Part shown: in pieces, positions 29,152-38,509 of the stretch
Layout: each line of letters opens with the position of its first letter
How positions within the stretch are numbered: the stretch's first letter is position 1
Source of the DNA: CAZMRQ01 sp964568795
Lineage (GTDB): Bacteria; Pseudomonadota; Gammaproteobacteria; Comchoanobacterales; Comchoanobacteraceae
Direction of reading: 5' to 3'
Length of the DNA: 64,000 bases
Assembly: GCA_964568795.1 (NCBI GenBank)
Contig: CAZMRQ010000002.1
Span: 1-64,000, forward strand
Notes under the pieces: generated by a model
The model's database searches: none
The model's input: the letters and a program-made list of their open reading frames with translations, nothing else
Told to the model about the DNA's origin: nothing
Position numbers and translations under genes: made by a program

Positions 29152-30222
29152 ATGAATGTGTTGCTGATTTGTGGAGGTCAATCTCCTGAGCATGAAATAT
29201 CAATTAAATCAGCAAGAAATGTTGCTTGTGGTGTGTCTGCCTGTTCGTATTCCCTGAGTATTGTGGTTATTGCCCGGGATGGCTCATGGGGTCTTTGCCA
29301 ATCGGTTGAGCAGTTACAGAAAATGCCCTCTTGTGATACTTTCTCAGAAGTGGGTATTGAGGTGTCTTTAGTGCGACATCTGCAATCATGTTATTTGCAG
29401 GGAGATTCGTTTCAGCAGCGTATTGACTGTGTATTTCCAATGTTGCACGGGCCCAATGGTGAGGATGGTGCTATACAAGGGATGATGCAATTGTTGGGAG
29501 TGCCTTATGTGGGCTGTGATGCTGAATCATCGATGCTAGCAATGGATAAAGATCTGAGCAAGAAGTTGATTGCTTCAGTGGGATTGCCGGTGACACGTAG
29601 TGTGACTTTGTATAAGCCTATTCCTTGGTCAGAGGCAGTAGATCAGTTGTGTGATGATCTTTTTGTCAAGCCTGCTCATATGGGGTCTTCTGTGGGGATA
29701 TCTCGTGTTCGCAGTGCTGCTGAATGGGATAATGCGTGTGTCACTGCATTTTCATATGGTCGTAAAATCATTATAGAAGAATCTTTTCCTGGAAAAGAGC
29801 TTGAGTGTGCAGTGCTAGGTTATAAGGTTCCAAGGGCATCACATGTTGCTGAGATTAAGGTTAAAGGCGAGTGGTATGACTATGCTGCTAAATATTTATG
29901 TGATGATGGAGCTGAGATAGCATTGCCTGCAGAGCTGCCTGTGCCTATTTCTGCAAAGATATGTCAGTATGCTATAGAAGTATTTGAGTTATGTGGCTGT
30001 GAAGGGATGGCCAGAGTAGATTTCTTCTATCACGATACTCGAGGCATTGTTATCAATGAAATTAATACAATACCGGGTTTTACAGACATTAGTCTTTACC
30101 CTCAGTTATGGCAGTATGAGGGGGTGTCTATGGAATCTTTGGTGCAACAATTGATCGAAGGAGCTGTAGAGAGATATCAAGAAAATAAACTAGCAGGGAG
30201 TTGTTGGGACTTTTTACAGTAA
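29152..30222 (+). CDS. ddl: D-alanine--D-alanine ligase
   Basis: ATP-grasp ligase making the D-Ala-D-Ala dipeptide for peptidoglycan, cytoplasmic, 356 residues. It has the opening LLICGGQSPEHEISIKSA, LHGPNGEDGAIQG, the ATP-grasp segment VKPAHMGSSVGISRV, KELECAVLG and the metal-binding INEINTIPGFT. Length and motifs fit the longer DdlA/VanA-like branch. The usual dcw-cluster ddlB position is beyond the window, so whether there is a second copy is unknown. Its last 46 bases overlap the convergent MFS gene. Confidence 0.93.
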   Translation: MNVLLICGGQSPEHEISIKSARNVACGVSACSYSLSIVVIARDGSWGLCQSVEQLQKMPSCDTFSEVGIEVSLVRHLQSCYLQGDSFQQRIDCVFPMLHGPNGEDGAIQGMMQLLGVPYVGCDAESSMLAMDKDLSKKLIASVGLPVTRSVTLYKPIPWSEAVDQLCDDLFVKPAHMGSSVGISRVRSAAEWDNACVTAFSYGRKIIIEESFPGKELECAVLGYKVPRASHVAEIKVKGEWYDYAAKYLCDDGAEIALPAELPVPISAKICQYAIEVFELCGCEGMARVDFFYHDTRGIVINEINTIPGFTDISLYPQLWQYEGVSMESLVQQLIEGAVERYQENKLAGSCWDFLQ

Positions 30223-31352
30223 CTGATAGCTCTAAGTGTGAGAAGAATAGACAGAAGGACAAAGGCTATTTGCAGTGAGAAATGAAAGGCGTTTTGTCTA
30301 CTAATGCTCGAAAGAAGTGGTAAGCAGGCTGCGGCAAGAGAGATACCTAGATTTGTGAATAAACCAAAAATCTGTCCACGTTTGTGTGAAGGGATGTGGT
30401 GGATTATCCAGTTATAGCACATTATCACAAAGGGCGTGAGACCAATTTGATAAAATATGCAAGCATACCTGTGGTAAGGCATAATCCATATCACCAGCAA
30501 GCAGAGCATGAGGAAAATAGAGAAGACAGTGGGTGATCGAATTTTCATGTGTCCAACAAGCAATGAAACGAAGAATGCCGTTACCCAACCCATTCTGAGA
30601 GTGTTTTGGTCGAGTTCAGGAAGCCAGAGTGACATATAGAGGTAGTTGAGAACTAAAAAGCCGAATGTGGCAGTCATCACAAACCCTGTGAATAATGTGA
30701 GTGTTGTCAAGTCGGTGTTGCTTTGCGGCAATGGTTGATCCTTGGGCAAGGATTGGCGCAGAGTCCAAGAAAGGAGAACCAGTGTAGCACTTAAAAAAAA
30801 TGGGATGCGCCATCCCCAAGAAAGAAAACTTGTCGGATTAATGTAAAATTGCAAACTATCGATAAGTAAGTGGGCAGTGAGTGTGGCAAGGGCTAAAACC
30901 CCGATGAGTAACGCAGTCCAAAACCCAGGTTTAGAGCTGTTCTCATTGAGCCAAATAGCAGTGAGAACTGAATCATTGGATAATGTGAAACCTTGGGCAC
31001 AACGTAATGAAATTAATAGTAGAGTTCCGAATGTTGTGCCACTTGGTAGGCAGCCAATTAGAAAAGAAAACAGAGCCCCATATAGGCTGATAAGCAGCAG
31101 TGCATTCTTGCGGCCATACGTATCTGAATATTTCCCAACGAGGTAGCCGCCGATTGGTCTGATGAAATAGGCCAAGGAAAATAGAGCGATGGCATTGACT
31201 TGTTGCATGAGAGGTGAACTCTGACTAAAAAACAGTTTTCCGATTGTGGGTGTTAGACTGGCAAACGCCACTAGCTCGAAGTATTCCCCAGAACAGAGAA
31301 CAACGAGCAGACATTTCCATAGATTTGATGTTTTCGTAGCCATATCTGACAT
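30177..31352 (-). CDS. MFS transporter (metabolite:H+ symporter type)
   Basis: Inner-membrane carrier of 391 residues with about 12 hydrophobic segments. The cytoplasmic loop motif GYLVGKYSDTYGRKNAL between helices 2 and 3 and the N-terminal GEYFELVAFASL are typical of the MHS/ProP branch, which moves osmolytes and organic acids. The second half is more degenerate. Overlaps ddl end to end; substrate unknown. Confidence 0.83.
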   Translation of the reverse strand: MSDMATKTSNLWKCLLVVLCSGEYFELVAFASLTPTIGKLFFSQSSPLMQQVNAIALFSLAYFIRPIGGYLVGKYSDTYGRKNALLLISLYGALFSFLIGCLPSGTTFGTLLLISLRCAQGFTLSNDSVLTAIWLNENSSKPGFWTALLIGVLALATLTAHLLIDSLQFYINPTSFLSWGWRIPFFLSATLVLLSWTLRQSLPKDQPLPQSNTDLTTLTLFTGFVMTATFGFLVLNYLYMSLWLPELDQNTLRMGWVTAFFVSLLVGHMKIRSPTVFSIFLMLCLLVIWIMPYHRYACIFYQIGLTPFVIMCYNWIIHHIPSHKRGQIFGLFTNLGISLAAACLPLLSSISRQNAFHFSLQIAFVLLSILLTLRAISYCKKSQQLPASLFS

Positions 31353-31657
31353 TATATGTGTAATCGTGGCCTCATGTAAACACTGGGATGTTGAAAATAA
31401 TAGACAGTTCTTCTAAAGAGTGGCATAGCGGCTTGTTTATGTGTACTATATAAAATAAATCATGGGAGTCATCACTCAATTTTTATCGATAACAGTCAAA
31501 CAAGACAATTTGATATCAACTATTCATTAAAGTAAGTTTGAAATTAGGGAATCAGTCACGGCTGTTAATTTAAAAAGTGTGTGAGAGGAAGGCTATATGG
31601 GCAAAAGTGACTCTTATGTGTGTAGGATATTAAAAGGGTGATGTTTGTCATAACTAT

Positions 31658-31691
31658 TTAAGAAATATAATAAATTAAGAAATATAATAAA
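31658..31691 (+). repeat. 17-base tandem duplication in the leader of the F-box-like gene
   Basis: TTAAGAAATATAATAAA occurs twice head to tail (31658-31674 and 31675-31691), and the start of a third unit runs into the AAGGAG ribosome site. The rest of the 353-base gap from 31353 holds no reading frame or structure I can support. Confidence 0.85.
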
Positions 31692-31705
31692 TTAAGGAGA
31701 TTACA

Positions 31706-32641
31706 TTGATGAAGCAATTAGAGGGGGCAAGTCTACTGCAGAAGTGGATGTACATAATAAAAAATCTTGAGGATATGAAAGCTGCTGCTAGAGCTGTGAT
31801 GCATTCTCTGACACAATTCATGTTATCGATTGTATTGAAAATAACCCGGTTTTTTAGAAGTATGTGGGGCCCTGTCAAACCGTGCTATTTTGGGTCATTG
31901 CCGGTAGATATGCAGCGAGTGATTGTAGAATCATTAGTTCAAGATGTTGGGCCTGAAGCACTCGCTGGTTTACAGTGTTTAGCGCAAAGCTGCCATAGCA
32001 ATCGTAACCTTGTAGAAAAATATCTATTATTACATTTGGTTATGAGGGGAGAAAAAGAGAAGGTCAAGGCTAGGGTCAATAAAAATGTCATCAGTAGACG
32101 TTGTTTAGTAATGAATGCTCCAGGAAGGGAGTGGAATGGAAGATTTTTTTCCAGTATAAGTCCATTTCAATATGCGCTATGGGCAAGAGACTGGGATATA
32201 TGTAACATTATGTTGGATTATATCCACCATAGCGAAATCATCGAGCAAATAGAGAGCTTAGAAAAAAACGGGACTGACTATGGTCAATATTGTAACTTCG
32301 ACAGTCTTTTATGTGTCTACGATACACACATCAATAAGTACAATAGTTGGACATTGGCAGAACGTAGCGAGCACTGGGTAGATAAAGTAATGCCCTCACA
32401 AGAAGAAATGCCACTTCATGTCACACGTCAGTGCCAGAATACTGTGGGGAACAAGATGGCATGGATCAAACTTGATCAGGCACTCAGTTTTTTTAGCAAA
32501 TGTCCTTGGGAGAATAGAACCCGAACTTACAGCATATTTTGGGCACGAAAGCTGAAAAACTGTCAGGCTCAATCATATGCGGAGGTAGTTTCTAAATGTC
32601 GAAGACGTGCGGGACAAGATCAGTGCCTCGAGCAAAGCTAG
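31706..32641 (+). CDS. F-box-like protein, effector candidate (possibly frameshifted at 3' end)
   Basis: A 311-residue protein. Residues 63-108 (GSLPVDMQRVIVESL, then LAGLQCLAQSCHSNRNLV) fit an F-box: Leu-Pro followed by a helix and a second helix leading to a conserved Arg-like position. Residues 150-250 begin ISPFQYALWARDWDICNIML and contain several conserved-looking Trp; I associate this block from memory with ankyrin/F-box proteins of Legionellales, unsearched. A moderately hydrophobic N-terminal helix lies at 36-50. F-box proteins recruit host SCF ubiquitin ligase. The ribosome site AAGGAG is good. The frame ends at 32641 in a polar tail, while another frame continues as coding-like sequence to 32801. 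Confidence 0.78.
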   Translation: MMKQLEGASLLQKWMYIIKNLEDMKAAARAVMHSLTQFMLSIVLKITRFFRSMWGPVKPCYFGSLPVDMQRVIVESLVQDVGPEALAGLQCLAQSCHSNRNLVEKYLLLHLVMRGEKEKVKARVNKNVISRRCLVMNAPGREWNGRFFSSISPFQYALWARDWDICNIMLDYIHHSEIIEQIESLEKNGTDYGQYCNFDSLLCVYDTHINKYNSWTLAERSEHWVDKVMPSQEEMPLHVTRQCQNTVGNKMAWIKLDQALSFFSKCPWENRTRTYSIFWARKLKNCQAQSYAEVVSKCRRRAGQDQCLEQS

Positions 32642-32801
32642 CAAATATATCCGAAAGGTTGCTCAGGCAGAGCACGAGCAAAGTAGTCTCAACCAGGTCT
32701 TGGCTATGAATCTGTTTTTGTTTATGATTTTTTTGTATGTTAATGGCATTGACTTTCCTTACACCTTTAACACAATAGATTATCATACAGATATTCAGTA
32801 G
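32586..32801 (+). pseudogene. Probable frameshifted 3' extension of the F-box-like gene
   Basis: In a second frame, open from a TAG at 32583, the sequence reads VEDVRDKISASSKASKYIRKV, a charged coiled stretch, then a hydrophobic segment LFLFMIFLYVNGIDF and a C-terminus ending YTFNTIDYHTDIQ. A degenerate relative of that ending (YTFATV, stop, YHTDIQ) appears in the second repeat copy near 33470, which suggests the frame is a real ancestral C-terminus. A one-step frame change between 32586 and 32641 would join it to the F-box-like gene. Confidence 0.45.
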
Positions 32802-32941
32802 CTCGCCAAGCCATTGAAGAACCTACTGAGTCTCTTGACTCAACTGAGGCTCCATCTCTGTCTACCATAGGGTATGCTACCCTCCTTAAAGACTACTTGA
32901 TTGCTCTCTGAGTAGTAGCTACAGTTTAGTTGTTAGTTTTG
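32781..32941. repeat. 161-base direct repeat, copy 1
   Basis: Starts TATCATACAGATATTCAGTA and ends TTGTTAGTTTTG; about 95% identical to copy 2 at 33449-33609, with weaker similarity continuing some 30-40 bases to the left. On the minus strand the copy contains a stop where copy 2 is open. Confidence 0.92.
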
Positions 32942-33169
32942 CGATGAGTTACTGCTATTGCGGCGCCCCCCATTTGCGTTGCAATCAGCAAGCCACGGGA
33001 AACTCCCTGGTGCCGTCCTGTGTGTATTCCATTCTCTTTCACAGCGTGACCCGCTGACCATGGTTCCTTTCTGTATTTTTTCACAGCAGGTCGGTGTCGT
33101 GCTCCCCCCCAGGACGGTGCCGCTGTTTACTGCCAGCATCCAGATGGTCATGTATTTTAATAGTTTCAT
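32933..33169 (-). CDS. Small secreted Cys-containing protein
   Basis: A 78-residue product read from an ATG at 33167-33169 with AGGAAAA seven bases upstream. Residues 1-22 (MKLLKYMTIWMLAVNSGTVLGG) look like a Sec signal peptide; the mature part has four Cys (a CC pair, then two single Cys), many Gly/Ser/Asn and a C-terminal SSNSSQN. No family recognised. The gene lies between the two direct repeats, and its last codons enter copy 1. Confidence 0.5.
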   Translation of the reverse strand: MKLLKYMTIWMLAVNSGTVLGGSTTPTCCEKIQKGTMVSGSRCEREWNTHRTAPGSFPWLADCNANGGRRNSSNSSQN

Positions 33170-33448
33170 TGTTTTTTCCTGTATTGGTGTGTTCACCTTC
33201 TTATTATAATACCCTTTTCTTTCATCAGGCATATTAACTAATACTTATCATATTTATCAATAACTTACTAGATACACATGGTTCAATGACTGCTCCCAAA
33301 CACTCAGAACCCAATTGCCATCTCTGAGGGTATTCATAGATTGCTCTGTTGAGGTGTATTAAAGCATATGCACACTCCACTAGAAAAGCTATGACCTCAT
33401 AGAAATCTAGGACCAGACGTGACTCTTTACACTTTTGCCACGGTATAG

Positions 33449-33609
33449 TATCATACAGATATTCAGTAGCTCGCCAAGCTATTGAAGACCCTACTGAGTC
33501 TCTTGACTCAACTGAGGTTCCATCTCTGTCTAGCATAGGGTATGCTACCCTCCTTAAAGACTGCTTGATTGCTCTCTCAGCAGTAGCTACAGTTTAATTG
33601 TTAGTTTTG
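33449..33609. repeat. 161-base direct repeat, copy 2
   Basis: Near-identical to copy 1 at 32781-32941 (about eight differences counted by eye). On the minus strand it opens a 100-codon frame (33234-33536) beginning MLDRDGTSVESRDSVGSS; that frame has no recognisable family and may be a gene remnant. Confidence 0.92.
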
Positions 33610-33739
33610 TATGTCGTCTGCTTTCGACCTTTTCACACTCCCTCCGCGAACCCTCCAACACACTCCCTACTCTGCTCCCACCACCGACTTATCTCCTTTA
33701 CTCTGGGCATATGCCCTAGTGGCGCTGCAAAGATAGAAT

Positions 33740-34275
33740 CAAGCATCCAGGAGAGGGTGTGCAAATAGATCATATGAGTGTCCCAATCAGAGGAACAGGC
33801 AAGACTATTAAGCACTTCGATGCCATCTGTCCGGTGAGTATAATAGCCGTGTCAAGTGCCCATACAACGGCCAGTAGCCGCGCAGCAGCAAGCTTCCTAG
33901 AAGATGTGATACACAGGCTGCCAGTGAGGTTAAAAAGTATACAAGTAGATGGTGGAAGTGAGTTTATGAAAGAGTTTGAGAAGGCCTGTGAAAGCAAAGG
34001 GGATAGAGCTGTATGTGCTGCCTACCCGATCGCCCAAGTAATGGTTGTGTTGAACGATGCAACAGAAGGTTGAGGTATGAGTTCTAAAGATTGTATCACT
34101 ATTCGGAGTTTTGTCTCAATTTTTTGTCCTAAATTCTAGTGGCATTATAAAGCATTGCAAGAGTATAGGAACATGTGCAACACAGAAAGGCCACATAAAG
34201 GGTTAAATAGGGTGACACCAATGGTGTATTATGACAGTATTAAGAGTGAGGCCTTTTTGTCTCAAAACATCCGGT
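33740..34275 (+). pseudogene. Broken IS481/IS3-type transposase (DDE integrase core)
   Basis: The catalytic core is recognisable in pieces. One frame gives IKHPGEGVQIDHMSVPIRGTG (first Asp), then ASFLEDVIHRLP and IQVDGGSEFMKEFEKA (second Asp). A frame change near 34030 gives PSNGCVERCNRRLRYEF with the catalytic Glu and ends at a TAA at 34085. After about 50 non-coding bases a third piece from 34140 reads ALQEYRNMCNTERPHKGLNRVTPMVYYDS, the usual C-terminal RPH...TP block. At least two frame breaks and an insertion make it inactive. No terminal inverted repeats were found. Confidence 0.85.
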
Positions 34276-34342
34276 CCCATACAAGGGTATTGCTTTTTTA
34301 TTGTTTCCTTAGCATGATAAGTAGCTAAGATGTGAGAGTGAT

Positions 34343-35710
34343 ATGGCTAAAATTAAAAGCCAATTTCGATGCCAAGAATGTGATAATAGCTTGCCCAAAT
34401 GGGTAGGCCAATGCCCGGGTTGTCGTACTTGGGGGAAAATTGTAGAAGAGAAATCATCAAATGATACTTACAAGGGTTATTCAACAGCTGCAGATGTCAC
34501 TACTTTAGCTAATGTTCAGGCACAAGGCAATCACGAGAGAGCAACTACCGGGCTGGCAGAATTCGATCGTGTCTTGGGTGGTGGGCTTGTTAAGGGTTCA
34601 GGTATTTTGTTAGGCGGAGATCCGGGGATAGGTAAGTCGACAATTTTATTACAGATACTTGGTTTTATTCAAGAGGAAATACAATGTTTGTACGTGTCGG
34701 GTGAAGAGTCTGTGCAGCAAATTGCAGCAAGAGCTAAACGCTTGGGACTTGCAAATCAGCAAAGCCAAGTGATGAGTGATACAGACGTGCTGGCTATTTT
34801 AGCTGTGATTGAAAAATATAAGCCAAAGTTAGTGGTTGTTGATTCAATTCAAACAATGACAGATCCAGACGTGAGCTCTGCACCAGGCAGTGTATCGCAA
34901 ATTAGAGCATGCACACAAAGGTTGTTGCATTTGGGTAAAGCACACCAGGTGACATTTTTGATTGTAGGGCATGTGACTAAAGATGGGCAGATCGCTGGGC
35001 CAAGGGTCTTAGAACATATGGTCGACACTGTGCTCTATTTTGAAGGTGATAGATCGTCGCGATACCGTTTGATTCGGGCTGTCAAAAACCGCTATGGGCC
35101 AGCACATGAGCTAGGTGTTTTTGTTATGGATCAAAATGGTTTAAAAGAGGTCAGTAACCCATCTGCTATATTTTTAGAACGCTTTAATGCAGCCCCTGGG
35201 CGAGTAGTGACTGCTTTGTGGGAAGGGACTCGAACTGTATTGGCAGAAGTACAAGCCTTGGTAACTCCCACTTATACAGATTTTCCTAAGCGTGTCACTG
35301 TTGGATTTGATCACCAAAGAATGAGTTTATTGTTGGCTATCTTAAGCAGGCATTGCAATCTGAAAATCCATCAGATGGATGTGTTTATGAATGTGGTGGG
35401 TGGTCTTAAAATCCAGGAAACAGCTGCTGATTGTGCTTTGCTGATGGCTGTGTGGTCAAGTATGCAGAATAAGGTGATACCTATTGATATACTTATTTTA
35501 GGAGAAGTCGGTTTAAGTGGTGAATTAAGGCCTATTCCTGAAGCACAGCAAAGGATAAATGAAGCCAAGAAACAAGGTTTTAAAACAGTGATATATCCAA
35601 GCCGTAATAAAGTTCGCGCTACCGGGATAGCGCTCTATCCTATCGATCTGATTGCTCAATGTACGATGTGCCTCAAAAAAATGCTGCTGACATTGAAGGC
35701 AGAGACATAA
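34343..35710 (+). CDS. radA: DNA repair ATPase RadA (Sms)
   Basis: RecA-like ATPase that promotes branch migration in recombination. The 455-residue protein has the N-terminal zinc finger (Cys10, 13, 24, 27), Walker A GGDPGIGKST, Walker B LVVVDSIQT, the RadA-specific KNRYG motif (AVKNRYGPAHELGVF), and a Lon-like C-terminal domain (DFPKRVTVGFD and GEVGLSGELRPIPEA). Single gene just downstream of the transposase remnant, convergent with valS. Confidence 0.96.
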   Translation: MAKIKSQFRCQECDNSLPKWVGQCPGCRTWGKIVEEKSSNDTYKGYSTAADVTTLANVQAQGNHERATTGLAEFDRVLGGGLVKGSGILLGGDPGIGKSTILLQILGFIQEEIQCLYVSGEESVQQIAARAKRLGLANQQSQVMSDTDVLAILAVIEKYKPKLVVVDSIQTMTDPDVSSAPGSVSQIRACTQRLLHLGKAHQVTFLIVGHVTKDGQIAGPRVLEHMVDTVLYFEGDRSSRYRLIRAVKNRYGPAHELGVFVMDQNGLKEVSNPSAIFLERFNAAPGRVVTALWEGTRTVLAEVQALVTPTYTDFPKRVTVGFDHQRMSLLLAILSRHCNLKIHQMDVFMNVVGGLKIQETAADCALLMAVWSSMQNKVIPIDILILGEVGLSGELRPIPEAQQRINEAKKQGFKTVIYPSRNKVRATGIALYPIDLIAQCTMCLKKMLLTLKAET

Positions 35711-35770
35711 GAGCAATCGGTAGCGCTTGTCTCAAAATCACGTGTAAACGAATAGGGCAAACTCTCTAGG

Positions 35771-38509
35771 TTAGAGTGTGCTGTGGTTTTGTATTAAGCT
35801 GATATAGTGTTGAATGCGTTTAAGATCACCTGTGACACGATCATGCTGTTTTTTGTCTTGAAGCTTAATATGACTGGGCGCCTTGTGTTGATAATTTTTC
35901 TGAGTGATTTTATTTTCTATTTTTTTCAGCTCTTGTTCTATTTTTATTTGACGTGTTAGCAGTCTTTTTTCTTCTTTTTCACTATCAAGATGGTGAGTGA
36001 GATCAAGTGCAATAGCGAGTTTGCCGACAGTGTGATGGGCAATAATTCCTTGAGGAGCAGGCGCATTGATGACAGTGCATGATGCAAGATTTTCAAAAAA
36101 TGGCTGCCAGTAGGAGAGTGTTTCTGCTTCAGCCCCAGAGATATAGGCACGCAATGATTCTTTAGGGTTTATATTCATTTCCGAGCGTATCACACGGCAT
36201 CCTTCAATTAAACTGATCAGCTGGTAGGTGTCGTTATGATTTGTTGTATCACAGGGAGCTTGGGTTGGGTATTTAGCTAATGCGAGGCATGTGCGTTGTA
36301 GGCCAAGCAATTCAGCAGTGAATGCACCAAGTTCCTCAGTGATGAAAGGTAAGAAGGGGTGGAGGAGAAGAAGCGCGTTATCAAACATTGTCACAAAGGG
36401 TCTCAAATCCGATGCATTAGACTTTTTCAGCTCTACTTTCTTAAGTTCGACATACCAGTCACAAAATTTATGCCACATAAACTGATGCAAGGTCTGTGCA
36501 AGCAGGTCAAAACGGTAGTTGGCGATGTGTTTGGAAACTTCTTCTATTGTGTTGTTGATCTGTTCTGCAAGCCATTGATCAATACGCGACCATTCAGAAG
36601 TTTGGCTTACACGGTGTCCTTGTGTTAATTGATGCTCAATGAAGCGTCCACAATTCCATATTTTGTTACAGAAATTACGATAGCCTGTCAACCGTTGCAT
36701 ATCAAAGCGGATGTCGCGCCCTGTTGAGGCAAGGGCAGAGAAAGTCATTCGCAAGGCATCTGTGCCATGGGCACTTATTCCATTAGGGAACTCTTTTTTG
36801 GTTTGTTTGATAATTTTCTCTTGCATGTGTGGCTGCATGAGGCCAAAGGCACGCTTTTTGATCAACTCGTCACAACTGATGCCGGCAACGAGATCAATAG
36901 GGTCTAAAATATTCCCCTTGCTTTTTGACATTTTTTGACCCTGACTGTCCTTAATGAGTCCTGTGATATAGACATGCTTGAAAGGGACTTGGTCGGTAAA
37001 CTTTTGCTGCAGCATGATCATTCGTGCAACCCAGAAAAAAAGTATGTCAAAGCCAGTCACTAGTACATCTGTGGGGTAATGACTTTGGAAGCGTGGGGCT
37101 GTTGTATTTGGCCACCCTAATGTGACCATTGGCCATAGTGCAGAAGAAAACCAAGTGTCTAGAACATCCTCATCTTGTAGCAGTTGATCAGTGCTTGCTA
37201 AACCATAGTGCTCTTTAATTTCAGTAAGATTTTTCCCTACATAGACATTGCCTTTTTCATCATGCCACGCGGGTATTTGATGTCCCCACCACAGTTGGCG
37301 TGAGATACACCAATCTTGTATGTTCAGAAGCCAGTGACTGTAAGTGTTTTCCCATTGCTGTGGGAAAAACTGACAGTCGCGTGGAACAGACTCTAGGGCT
37401 TTTTTAGCCATTTCAGTCATCTTCATATACCACTGATCAGTTAGAAAAGGTTCGAGAACAGCGCCTGACCGGTCGCCAGTTGGAACCACTAGTTTATGGG
37501 GGGCTGTATCGACTAAACATCCGCGAGAATCAAGGTCCTTGACTAATTTCTTACGTGCAATAAGTCGATCAAGGCCTTGATATTCTGTGGGTACTTGTGC
37601 ATTGAGCGTGCCATCTTCAGCCATAATAGACAGAGAGGCTAAGCCGTGTCGTTTAGCGATTTCTTCATCAAAAAAGTCATGTGCTGGCGTGATTTTAACT
37701 GCGCCAGTTCCGAATTCAGGGTCAACTTCAGGGTCCGCTATAATCGGGATGGCTCTTTGGGTAATAGGTATGAATGCTTTTTCCCCAATCAGATCTTGGT
37801 AGCGTGTATCATCTGGATGAACAGCAATAGCCATATCTCCAAAAATTGTTTCAGGTCTGGTGGTGCTGACTGAAATGTTTAAGTTGTCGTTGTGTTCAAG
37901 CTGATAGGAAATGGTCCATATTTGTCCACTCTTTTCAACATTGACTACTTCAAGGTCTGAAACAGCCGTTTTAAGTGTGGGGTCCCAGTGAATTAACCGT
38001 TGTCCTCGGTAGATAATCCCTTCACGAAAGAGTGTCACAAAAACTTGATTGACTGCATCATTAAAGTGCTCATCCAAGGTGAATTGTTCAGTATCCCAAT
38101 CTACAGTGATCCCAAGTTGCTTCATTTGTTGGGTAATTGTATTGCCTGATTTCTTCTTCCATGCCCATACTTCATCGACAAACTTCTCTCGTCCCAGGTC
38201 ATGTTTGTTTTTCTTTTGCTGAGCTAATTGCCTTTCAACAACCATCTGTGTTGCGATGCCTGCATGGTCAGTGCCTACTTGCCATAGAGTTTGGTGGCCA
38301 TGCATTCTCTGGTAGCGTACTAAGATATCCATCAAGGTTAATTGAAAGCCATGTCCCATATGCAGTGTGCCAGTGACATTGGGTGGTGGAATCATGATAG
38401 TGTAGGTGTTTTCTTGTGGCTGTGGTTGGCCTACTTTATGCTGTAGCCAAATCTTGGTCCACTTCTTCTCTATATGATCAGGCTGATAGGTTGTTGATAT
38501 GCTTGACAT
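35771..38509 (-). CDS. valS: Valyl-tRNA synthetase
   Basis: Class I synthetase with editing domain, about 912 residues from the ATG at 38509. PPNVTGTLHMGHGFQ carries the HIGH signature, GQKMSKSKGNILDP the KMSKS loop, and the C-terminus is a coiled coil (EKRLLTRQIKIEQELKKIEN). The frame stays open to a GTG at 38563, but the family normally begins close to the TYQPDHIEKKW segment, so I use the inner ATG. It overlaps holC by 32 bases, the standard holC-valS pairing. Confidence 0.96.
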   Translation of the reverse strand: MSSISTTYQPDHIEKKWTKIWLQHKVGQPQPQENTYTIMIPPPNVTGTLHMGHGFQLTLMDILVRYQRMHGHQTLWQVGTDHAGIATQMVVERQLAQQKKNKHDLGREKFVDEVWAWKKKSGNTITQQMKQLGITVDWDTEQFTLDEHFNDAVNQVFVTLFREGIIYRGQRLIHWDPTLKTAVSDLEVVNVEKSGQIWTISYQLEHNDNLNISVSTTRPETIFGDMAIAVHPDDTRYQDLIGEKAFIPITQRAIPIIADPEVDPEFGTGAVKITPAHDFFDEEIAKRHGLASLSIMAEDGTLNAQVPTEYQGLDRLIARKKLVKDLDSRGCLVDTAPHKLVVPTGDRSGAVLEPFLTDQWYMKMTEMAKKALESVPRDCQFFPQQWENTYSHWLLNIQDWCISRQLWWGHQIPAWHDEKGNVYVGKNLTEIKEHYGLASTDQLLQDEDVLDTWFSSALWPMVTLGWPNTTAPRFQSHYPTDVLVTGFDILFFWVARMIMLQQKFTDQVPFKHVYITGLIKDSQGQKMSKSKGNILDPIDLVAGISCDELIKKRAFGLMQPHMQEKIIKQTKKEFPNGISAHGTDALRMTFSALASTGRDIRFDMQRLTGYRNFCNKIWNCGRFIEHQLTQGHRVSQTSEWSRIDQWLAEQINNTIEEVSKHIANYRFDLLAQTLHQFMWHKFCDWYVELKKVELKKSNASDLRPFVTMFDNALLLLHPFLPFITEELGAFTAELLGLQRTCLALAKYPTQAPCDTTNHNDTYQLISLIEGCRVIRSEMNINPKESLRAYISGAEAETLSYWQPFFENLASCTVINAPAPQGIIAHHTVGKLAIALDLTHHLDSEKEEKRLLTRQIKIEQELKKIENKITQKNYQHKAPSHIKLQDKKQHDRVTGDLKRIQHYISLIQNHSTL

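Noticed and set aside
32942..33448. Composite transposon bounded by the two direct repeats
   Set aside because: No transposase lies between them, no terminal inverted repeats were found in the repeats, and their left flanks share gene-like homology instead.
33234..33536. A 100-codon minus-strand frame starting in repeat copy 2
   Set aside because: Noted under the repeat only: the equivalent frame in copy 1 has a stop, and no family or ribosome site supports it as a gene.
33633..33815. A 60-codon minus-strand frame beside the transposase remnant
   Set aside because: It runs antisense into the transposase core and has no ribosome site or recognisable content.
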